From: Elusimicrobiota bacterium
GTDB taxonomy: Bacteria > Elusimicrobiota > Elusimicrobia > UBA1565
Assembly: GCA_016212885.1 (NCBI GenBank)
Contig: JACRDO010000168.1
Coordinates: 1 to 64,000, forward strand
Length of the DNA stretch: 64,000 nt
Direction of reading: 5' to 3'
In this document: positions 57,812 to 64,000 of the stretch, one piece after another
Position numbering within the stretch: the first letter of the stretch is position 1
How the letters are laid out: each line of letters begins with the position of its first letter
Program-made: the position numbers and the translations under genes
Notes under the pieces: model-generated
The model's database searches: none
What the model saw: the letters and a program-made list of their open reading frames with translations, nothing else
Told to the model about the DNA's origin: nothing

Positions 57812-59386
57812 TCAGGTGCGGACCGCAGAGATAGCGCCGGCTATCCAGCGGCGCATCTCATCCCTTTCAAGCCCGGCCAGCTGCGGCCGGAGCCAGACAA
57901 GAGCCGCCGCTGCGAGGGTGAAGAACGCCCCCGCCAAGCCCAGATGCCGCGCCAGAGAGAGCTTGCCGGCGATCGGCCCCGCGAGCGCGACAAGGCTGTG
58001 GCTGGAGTATGCCAGCAGCAGGAGCAGGGCCGGAGTCATTAGCTGGGAGGCCATGGGCCAACGCCAGCCGGTCTCCCGGCAGATGATGAGCCCTTGCAGG
58101 TTGACGATGGCGATTTGCGCTGCGACCATTTTGACCGCCAATCCGGCTGCGCCCAGCCCCAGGCCAGGGATCCATGCCGAGCCCGGCGCTACGACGAAAT
58201 AGGCCGCGGGCAGGCTGATGGCGACTCCGAAGGCGGCGCTGAGGAGATAGATCCACGTCTTGCCGGTTGCTTGAAGGTAGGAGCCGTTGATCTGTCCGAG
58301 ATTCGAGTGCACCGGATAGAAGAGCATCACGGCGAAGGTCAGCCAGGCTCCGGCATAGTCCGGCCCCACGAGGACCCCCAGGATCTCCCGGCTGAAAGGG
58401 ATGAGGAAGCAGCCGATGGAAGCGGCGAAGAAATAGAGGGCCTGAGTGGACTTCAGGAAAAGGCGGCGCATCCGCTCATGATCCTTTGTCTCGTGGGCAT
58501 GCGCGATCTCCTTCCAAAAGATGTTGACCAGAGAGGTCGCCCCGATGAGCGTGATGACGGAGAACTGCTGTCCGAAGGAAAGGAAGCCTTGCTGCACGGA
58601 GCCCGCGTATTTCTGGAGAAGCCAGCGGTCCGCGAAGTTGTAGACGAAGATGATCCAGGAAGTGACGACCATGGGAAGGCAGAAATCCGCGTATTCCCTC
58701 CAGATCATTTTGAAGCTTTCCCGCAGGGCATCCGTCGGCTCGAATTCCCACTTGAAGCGCAGGAGGAACAGGAGTAGGGCGCCGGCATATTCGATGGAGA
58801 TGATCCCGAACAGGAACGGTACGCTCAGCAGGTCCAGCTTGATCCCCAGAAGGACGAGGAGGAGATGGACCACGCTGATCCCCAGCTGGAGCTTCTGAGC
58901 CAGGATGGTCTCTCGGGCGGATTCGGCGATCTGCTGCAGGGTGCGCCAGATCTGGTTGGCGAAGAAACCGGCCGCCAAAGCCAGGAAGACCAGGCCTTGC
59001 GGCTGGCCGAGCCAGAGGGACGCCAGCCAGGAGCGCGGAAGGAATCCGGAGATGAGCGCCAGAATCAAGACCTGCGCGGCCAGCCAGCCGGCATAGACTC
59101 CGTAGAAGCCCCGGCTCCTCTTCCTTCGGGAGATGAAGGTGTAGAACGCCGCGGCGCTGCCCATGTCCAACATGGGGACCATGGCCGCGAAGATGCTCAA
59201 AAGAAAGTTCATTGTTCCGTAACGGGAGGGCCCCAAGCCTTTGGCCACCAGTATCCCGGTTGCGAGGGAAACGAGGAGCCGCAGTCCGGTCCCGAGCAGG
59301 GCCGCGCTGAAACGGACCTTGACCTGGTGGCGCAGCGGGGGGGCGGGCTCGGGGATTCCCGCCAAAGGAGGGAACAGCTCTTTCAT
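57812..59386 (-). CDS. Wzx-type oligosaccharide flippase
   Basis: MOP-superfamily transporter of 524 residues with about fourteen helices, including the N-terminal LATGILVAKGLGPSRYGTMNF (helix 1-2 signature) and a long basic linker between halves. It flips lipid-linked repeat units to the periplasm. It is a second flippase in the cluster, distinct from the fused one at 42905, suggesting two products or a backup. Confidence 0.9.
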   Translation of the reverse strand: MKELFPPLAGIPEPAPPLRHQVKVRFSAALLGTGLRLLVSLATGILVAKGLGPSRYGTMNFLLSIFAAMVPMLDMGSAAAFYTFISRRKRSRGFYGVYAGWLAAQVLILALISGFLPRSWLASLWLGQPQGLVFLALAAGFFANQIWRTLQQIAESARETILAQKLQLGISVVHLLLVLLGIKLDLLSVPFLFGIISIEYAGALLLFLLRFKWEFEPTDALRESFKMIWREYADFCLPMVVTSWIIFVYNFADRWLLQKYAGSVQQGFLSFGQQFSVITLIGATSLVNIFWKEIAHAHETKDHERMRRLFLKSTQALYFFAASIGCFLIPFSREILGVLVGPDYAGAWLTFAVMLFYPVHSNLGQINGSYLQATGKTWIYLLSAAFGVAISLPAAYFVVAPGSAWIPGLGLGAAGLAVKMVAAQIAIVNLQGLIICRETGWRWPMASQLMTPALLLLLAYSSHSLVALAGPIAGKLSLARHLGLAGAFFTLAAAALVWLRPQLAGLERDEMRRWIAGAISAVRT

Positions 59387-60432
59387 GAGGTTTTCAGCCG
59401 GAGCCGATCCCGGAGCCTCAGGATCCCCGCGGCAGCCAGAACCTTCTTGAAGACGAGCCGCGGCAGGATGGCGCGTTCCAATGACCGCAGATAGGCGTCC
59501 GCCCTGGCCGCTTCGCCGGTCGGGATGTCTTCTCTATCCCTGAACCGGCCCGAAACCTTATAAATGCTGCGGATGTATTCGTCTCCCGCGACCCGCTCGA
59601 AACCGGCGCAGCCCATTACATAGTCCAAAGTGGCCAGGGAGAAGTGATAGGTGTGGGCGTTCTGGAGGTACTCCAGGAAATTCCCCTTGCAGTTGGCTTT
59701 GATCCATCCGTAAATCCCGGGGACTTCGATGAAGAAATGCCCGTCGGGATTGAGCAGATTCCGGATCCTTCCCAGCATGGGGGCGAGATCCAGGAAATGC
59801 TCGAGGACGTGCTGGAGGATGAACAGGTCCGCTTTGCGGCCGTCTTCCTCCAGCCTCTCGATCCCGCCGACAAAAAGCCGCTCGACGCCGCTCAAGCGCT
59901 TGCCGAACTCGATGTTCCGGGACCCATAATCGGCTCCAGCCACGCTATGCCCGCGCGACTGGAAGATCGAAAGCGTAGCGCCCATGTTGCTGCCGAGCTC
60001 GAAGACGACTCCCGGCTTCGGCCCCAGGCGCCGCTCGACGAAGTCGAAGACGATCCGCCCCAGCCTCAGCCATTCCTGATATTTGGCGTTCTCGCCGCGG
60101 GACGCGCCCTCGTAGAGGGGGCGGTATTCGCTCTCATAGAAGCGGGCGTATGCGGATTGATCCATGCGCGGGTTGGTGCTCAAAAGCCCGCACTTCGCGC
60201 ATACGGAGGTCTGCACTTGGAGCCCATAGCGGTCGACCTGCGCGAGGACCCTGAAATGCCGCTCTCCGCAGAAGCAGGGGACGGTCTCCAGGGCGTACTC
60301 GCCGTCCCGGATCTTCGCCGCGACGATATCCCGGACATTCTCCTGCGATGGCTGCAAAGCGCTGAAGAAAAGCCCGGAAGGAGGGAATGAAAATCTGCGG
60401 GAGATCAGGGCCTCTTCGAAGGTGGGCTTCAA
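59383..60432 (-). CDS. SAM methyltransferase with N-terminal zinc finger
   Basis: Protein of 349 residues: CFCGERH and CAKCG (about 53-81) form a zinc site, then a class-I methyltransferase core with FELGSNMGATLSIF and LQHVLEHFLDLAPML. Same general layout as the enzyme at 26746, but with a different C-terminal domain. Probably C- or O-methylates a nucleotide-linked or lipid-linked sugar. Overlaps both neighbours by 4 bp. Confidence 0.8.
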   Translation of the reverse strand: MKPTFEEALISRRFSFPPSGLFFSALQPSQENVRDIVAAKIRDGEYALETVPCFCGERHFRVLAQVDRYGLQVQTSVCAKCGLLSTNPRMDQSAYARFYESEYRPLYEGASRGENAKYQEWLRLGRIVFDFVERRLGPKPGVVFELGSNMGATLSIFQSRGHSVAGADYGSRNIEFGKRLSGVERLFVGGIERLEEDGRKADLFILQHVLEHFLDLAPMLGRIRNLLNPDGHFFIEVPGIYGWIKANCKGNFLEYLQNAHTYHFSLATLDYVMGCAGFERVAGDEYIRSIYKVSGRFRDREDIPTGEAARADAYLRSLERAILPRLVFKKVLAAAGILRLRDRLRLKTS

Positions 60433-61274
60433 GGTTGTTTATTGCGAAAGATCCTTTTGAGGCGGTCCTTCAGCGGGGCGGGAAGCTTGGAAAGGAAATA
60501 TTTCCCCAGGTTGTATCCATATCCGATCTTCCGGAACGCGATCCAGAGCGGAGAACGAGGCCGAGGGATGATATCCGGTACCCGATAAGGGCCGGCATGA
60601 AGCAGCGCCTGATCGTAAGAGAAAGGCACGAATCGTTCTTTTCGGCATTCGACTATCAAAGAATAACTAGCGGCTTTGTCGTAGGGGCAGCCTCTCAATT
60701 CCTTGTGTTCGGCTATTTCCGAGTCATGGATGTCGCAGGGCCGGATCTTATGGAAGCCGTAATGCCTCAGCAATCCGGAAAGCATCTCATAGTCATAGCA
60801 GCACACATGGCCGTAGCCTGCCAGGATCTCAGAGAAGTCGGAGCTCAGCAAAAAGTTGTCATAACCAGCCGAAACGATGAAATTGACGAAAGCCTGCCCC
60901 AACCCCAGGGTGGTCTTGAGCCCGGAGCCGTCGTCCTTGATAAAGGCCTCCATTTGCTTGCGATCATTGTTGACATAGGCCGTCGCGAGCTTCTTCAGAT
61001 CCGGGGTGAGGAGCCTCAAGATGCCGTCCTTCTGCATGACCCTGTTGATTTCACATAGCGCCTGCTCGATCTTGAAATGGCTGATATGCTCGATCACATG
61101 AGAACAGAAGATAACCTCGAACGCCTCATCGCGGTAGGGAAGGTCCCATGCCTGCTTCCTCAAATGGAACGGCTTGGCGACGATGTCATGATCCAAGACT
61201 TCCCACCCGTCCTTCTTCCACGAATGGCCGGCGCCTAGATTGAATTTTCTATGGGAGGTCCGTTTGTAATTCAT
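60429..61274 (-). CDS. SAM methyltransferase
   Basis: Protein of 281 residues. It has an N-terminal FNLGAGHSWKKDGWEVLDHD motif (SAM loop variant with His), VIFCSHVIEHISHFKIEQAL, and a variable C-terminal half that probably recognises the sugar. This and the following upstream genes are noticeably more AT-rich than the rest of the cluster, hinting at separate acquisition. Target unknown. Confidence 0.78.
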   Translation of the reverse strand: MNYKRTSHRKFNLGAGHSWKKDGWEVLDHDIVAKPFHLRKQAWDLPYRDEAFEVIFCSHVIEHISHFKIEQALCEINRVMQKDGILRLLTPDLKKLATAYVNNDRKQMEAFIKDDGSGLKTTLGLGQAFVNFIVSAGYDNFLLSSDFSEILAGYGHVCCYDYEMLSGLLRHYGFHKIRPCDIHDSEIAEHKELRGCPYDKAASYSLIVECRKERFVPFSYDQALLHAGPYRVPDIIPRPRSPLWIAFRKIGYGYNLGKYFLSKLPAPLKDRLKRIFRNKQP

Positions 61275-61284
61275 CCGGCCTTGA

Positions 61285-62133
61285 TCACTCTTCGTGGTAC
61301 CTCAGCTTCTTGGCGATAGGCAGCTCTTTCGCGCTGATCTTCTTTTTCCCGTCGCCCAGGATCGAGGCGACTCTGCGGGCGTCACGGACCATCAGCTCCA
61401 ATCCTCTCTTCTCCAAGGAGGCGGCCTGGTCGCTTCCATACATGGCCCTGTCCAAGGTAATGTGCCTTTCCAATGTCGTGGCCCCGAATGCCACCGCCAA
61501 TACCGAGGGGAGGATGCCTCTTTCATGCCCGCTGTATCCGACGTCGCAATGATAGCGTTCCTTCAATGTCCTGACCGCGAGGATGTTGCATTCCTCGTCT
61601 TCAGAGGGATAGGTCGACACGCAGTGCATCAGGGTGAACGGGCAATCGGATTTCCTGAAGAGGTCCACCGCCCTGTCGATGATATCCAAGTCGCTCATCC
61701 CGGTGGAGATGAAGGTATGCTTCTTCTCTTCAGCCACCATCTTCAGCAGATCCGTGTGGGTCAGCATCGCCGACGCGACCTTGTTGTGCTTGAGGTTGTA
61801 CCGCCTCAGGAATTCCTGGCTTTTCTTGTCCCACGCGGACGCAAACCATAAGATATCCTTTCCCTTGCAGTAGGCATCGATGGCATCGTAGTCCTTCTTG
61901 TCGAATTCCAGCCCTTCCTTCTGCGCCCGCTGGGTCGTCCCCCAGGGGCTCTCCCTCAGGGAATCCAGGAAATCCTTCTTGTAGACAATATCGATCGTCC
62001 TCTTTTGGAACTTGACCGCATCGCATCCGCATTCCTTGGCCATATCGATCAGCTTCTTGGCCGTTTCGAGGTCTCCGTTGTGGTTGATTCCCAACTCGGC
62101 GATAATGAACGGCTTGTTCATCTTCTCGGTCAT
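61285..62133 (-). CDS. NeuB-family nonulosonic acid synthase lacking the C-terminal SAF domain
   Basis: Condenses PEP with a hexosamine-type aldehyde to give a sialic-acid-like nonulosonate. The TIM-barrel signatures are present: IIAELGINHNGDLETAKKLI, AVKFQKR, STGMSDL, GYSGHERG and LERHITLD. The protein stops at 282 residues. Typical NeuB/LegI/PseI are about 330-350 with an antifreeze-like SAF domain that closes the dimeric active site, and none is encoded here or directly downstream. ATG 62133 has AAGGAG 6 nt upstream. It overlaps the radical SAM gene by 4 bp. Confidence 0.85.
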   Translation of the reverse strand: MTEKMNKPFIIAELGINHNGDLETAKKLIDMAKECGCDAVKFQKRTIDIVYKKDFLDSLRESPWGTTQRAQKEGLEFDKKDYDAIDAYCKGKDILWFASAWDKKSQEFLRRYNLKHNKVASAMLTHTDLLKMVAEEKKHTFISTGMSDLDIIDRAVDLFRKSDCPFTLMHCVSTYPSEDEECNILAVRTLKERYHCDVGYSGHERGILPSVLAVAFGATTLERHITLDRAMYGSDQAASLEKRGLELMVRDARRVASILGDGKKKISAKELPIAKKLRYHEE

Positions 62134-62957
62134 GAGGCTCTCCTTTGCAAATCCCATCCGGTCGGCACGCCCCAGAAGCGGCAGTACGAGCAAAGAGGGA
62201 CGTCGCTCCGTTTGCCGCGCTTATGGAGTTCAAGCCATCTCATCCGTTTGGCGCTGTTCCAGATCTCCGCCAGGGAATGTCTGTTCGCGTCTCCGATCAC
62301 GCCCAGCCTTTTCGGATCGAATCGGACGCAGATCGAGACCTCCCCCCGGCTGTTGATCGCGAGGTGATGAAGGAAGTCCAGGCAGATCCCTATCTCCGGG
62401 ATCGTGGGATCCCGCCTTCGATAGTTGAAGCTGCCCATCGGCGAATGCAGGACTCTCGTGGCCATTGGAAGCCCGAGCCGCTCATACCGCTTGGGATCCA
62501 CTGCGCCGTTGAGCCTCAGCAGGGTCCAGGGCTTCCTTTCTTTCTTCAGCTTCAGGAATCGGGAAATGATCCGATATTGCTCGTCCGCTTCGGGGTCTTT
62601 CTCGATGATCGAGATCGCCATCGTGTCCAGGTTGCCGATGATCTCATCGGCCTTCTGGACCAATAATTTGCCGTTGGTGACGACGTTCGTCAGCTGCCTG
62701 CCGAACAATCCGACCGCTTCGCCGAATCGCGGATACAGCAAGGCCTCGCCGTTGTTGTGCAGTTGGACGGCGATGCCCGGCGGGAGCTGCCGCGCGATCT
62801 TTTTCGCCAGATTGAAATCCATGTCCCCATAGGCCAGCGCCAATTCGGGGTAATCCCTCTCCACCTTCCGCCTTCCGCATATCCAGCAGGCCTTGTTGCA
62901 CCGGCTGGTAAGCTCGACATTGATGTTCGCCAAGCCGCCGAGAGGGCATCCCTTCAT
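62130..62957 (-). CDS. Radical SAM protein with C-terminal SPASM-like cysteines
   Basis: Protein of 275 residues: 4Fe-4S motif C20-x3-C24-x2-C27 (SRCNKACWIC), a TIM-barrel-like body, then a Cys-rich C-terminus (GICLDFLHH, VSICVRF, LCSYCRFWG) resembling a SPASM accessory-cluster domain. It is coupled by ATGA to both the NeuB-like and SDR genes, so it probably acts on the same sugar or its carrier. TTG 62969 is an alternative start. The reaction is unknown. Confidence 0.82.
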   Translation of the reverse strand: MKGCPLGGLANINVELTSRCNKACWICGRRKVERDYPELALAYGDMDFNLAKKIARQLPPGIAVQLHNNGEALLYPRFGEAVGLFGRQLTNVVTNGKLLVQKADEIIGNLDTMAISIIEKDPEADEQYRIISRFLKLKKERKPWTLLRLNGAVDPKRYERLGLPMATRVLHSPMGSFNYRRRDPTIPEIGICLDFLHHLAINSRGEVSICVRFDPKRLGVIGDANRHSLAEIWNSAKRMRWLELHKRGKRSDVPLCSYCRFWGVPTGWDLQRRAS

Positions 62958-63790
62958 GTCACGGTCCAACCCCCGTCTATGACAAGGGCCTGGCCGGTCA
63001 TATAGGCGGAGGCATCGGACGCCAGGTAAAGCAGCGCTCCCCGCAGGTCTCTCGGATGCCCGATCCTTCCGAGCGCCGTATTGCGCCGGAGCCGAAGGAT
63101 GAACGGGTCATCCGGGGCTACGGCATTACAGCCTTTCTCTTCCACGTTGGAGAATGCTCCCGGCAGGACCGCGTTGCAGCGTATCCCGTAGCGCCCCCAG
63201 AAGGAAGCGGTATATCTCGTCAGAGCGAGCAGCCCCGCCTTGTTCGCGCTGTAGGTCGGAGGATTGAAGAAATGCGTCCCTTCGTATAATCGCGGGCTGG
63301 GAGAGATGATCCCGTACATCGAGCTGATATTGATGATGCTGCCCTTCCTCTTCTTTTTGAATCGCGCCCCGATGATCTGGGTGGCCAGCATCGCCCAGTA
63401 GATTCCCGATTCGAAAGCGGATCTCCATTGCTCATAAACGGACTCCTCCAGGCGCCCGGCAGGAGTATTGAAGCCGGTCCTGGGGCTGAAGTCATAGGCA
63501 TTGTTGATCAGAACGTCGATATCGAATCTCTTGACCAGCTTCCTCAAAAGCGCGGAGAATGCCTTTCGCTTATAGAAATCCAGCTGATAGCAGCGGACTC
63601 TGTCCTTTCCGAATTGCTTTTGGTAGCGTTTTTCCTGCTCCCAAATCTTGTCCGAACGGCCCAAAAGGATCGTTTTTGAGCCGCATTCCAGGAATGTCTT
63701 CGCGATGGTGCGGCCGAAGAACCCGCTTGCCCCGGTGATGAGAATGCCCCTGCCGGAAACATCAAATATTTCTTGCAAGGGGGTTCTCAT
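62954..63790 (-). CDS. Short-chain dehydrogenase/reductase (PtmA-like)
   Basis: Classical SDR of 278 residues: TGASGFFGRT cofactor loop, INNAYDFSP, INISSMYGI with a catalytic Ser and PTYSANKAG (Tyr-Lys). It resembles SDRs that accompany NeuB and NeuA in legionaminic-acid or flagellin-glycan loci (PtmA). AAAGGAG lies 10 nt before ATG 63790. The start overlaps the end of the partial upstream gene by 29 bp. Confidence 0.85.
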   Translation of the reverse strand: MRTPLQEIFDVSGRGILITGASGFFGRTIAKTFLECGSKTILLGRSDKIWEQEKRYQKQFGKDRVRCYQLDFYKRKAFSALLRKLVKRFDIDVLINNAYDFSPRTGFNTPAGRLEESVYEQWRSAFESGIYWAMLATQIIGARFKKKRKGSIINISSMYGIISPSPRLYEGTHFFNPPTYSANKAGLLALTRYTASFWGRYGIRCNAVLPGAFSNVEEKGCNAVAPDDPFILRLRRNTALGRIGHPRDLRGALLYLASDASAYMTGQALVIDGGWTVT

Positions 63791-64000
63791 CTCTGACCGG
63801 CTCCTTTAAGGATTTGTCCTTGATGTAATAGGCGCAGAGTCCGAGATCTTCCCGGCCGTCGATCTGATGAGACTTCCAAAACGGCATGACATAGGCGGAT
63901 ATCTTCCCTCCAAGACGGTTGAGCTCTTTTCTCAAGAGGCCCGGCCTGAAAATATAAAGGGAGCCGTTTTCCAGATACTGGGGCCGAATCTCCTGCCGGC
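63762..64000 (-). CDS. Acylneuraminate cytidylyltransferase (NeuA-like), C-terminal part only
   Basis: The window edge cuts this gene. The visible 78 residues run RPQYLENGSLYIFR, then SAYVMPFWKSHQIDGREDLGLC and a stop at 63762-63764. This matches the end of CMP-sialic acid synthetase-type enzymes, which activate nonulosonic acids with CTP. It is immediately upstream of the SDR, radical SAM and NeuB-like genes, completing a likely nonulosonate synthesis and activation set. Confidence 0.8.
   Translation of the reverse strand, partial: RQEIRPQYLENGSLYIFRPGLLRKELNRLGGKISAYVMPFWKSHQIDGREDLGLCAYYIKDKSLKEPVRDENPLARNI

Overview
The window reads as high-GC chromosome from a Gram-negative bacterium with an outer membrane. 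The envelope genes that show this are lptD, tolB-cpoB-pal, a Kdo-pathway kpsF and an O-antigen ligase. I cannot prove the phylum. The gene content, the many GTG/TTG starts and the 4-bp start/stop overlaps would fit a deep-branching, uncultivated lineage such as Elusimicrobiota, but that is inference. There are no rRNA, tRNA or CRISPR loci that I can recognise.

Layout. (1) 1-490: what looks like the 3' end of a decayed group II intron (domain V-like hairpin at 72-104) followed by a short orphan reading frame. (2) 493-8669, + strand: a compact housekeeping run, rpmE, prfA, prmC, murA, folC, a ROK sugar kinase and lptD. (3) 8733-16614: an unrecognised four-gene block. Two paralogous Ala/Gly/Ser-rich membrane proteins run on + behind a consensus promoter. 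Two paralogous secreted/anchored TPR proteins run on - behind another consensus promoter, one of them with eleven copies of a 15-bp repeat. A membrane acyltransferase lies between the pairs. (4) 16669-21410, +: an AmgK-like kinase fused to a RapZ C-terminal domain, a MurU-like nucleotidyltransferase, two sugar-nucleotide epimerase/dehydratases and thymidine kinase. (5) 21455-23810: an AT-richer accessory island (DUF4143 ATPase, HEPN/MNT pair, inverted repeats). (6) 23900-26651, -: tolB, cpoB, pal. (7) 26746-30262, -: a methyltransferase and two glycosyltransferases. (8) 30341-32470: vapBC and an AT-rich AAA ATPase, flanked by an exact 18-bp direct repeat. (9) 32604-64000, nearly all -: a large surface-glycan cluster. 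It holds a priming sugar-1-phosphate transferase, DegT-type aminotransferases, glycosyltransferases (GT1/4, GT2, GT-C), an O-antigen ligase, two flippases (one fused to a glycosyltransferase), a deacetylase, a FemAB-like protein, kpsF, an RmlD-like reductase, two radical SAM proteins of B12-binding type, an LIC12162-type transferase and methyltransferases. It ends in a nonulosonic-acid-like group (a NeuB lacking its usual C-terminal domain, a radical SAM protein, an SDR and a partial NeuA).

How it fits together: regions 2, 4 and 6 build peptidoglycan and the outer membrane. Region 9, helped by the sugar-nucleotide enzymes of region 4, makes, decorates, exports and ligates an O-antigen or capsule-like glycan. 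Regions 5 and 8 are horizontally acquired toxin-antitoxin-like islands. Region 3 is the best candidate for an undescribed envelope system. Across the window, six genes that lack a ribosome-binding site begin only 7-11 nt after a good -10 box, which suggests routine leaderless transcription.
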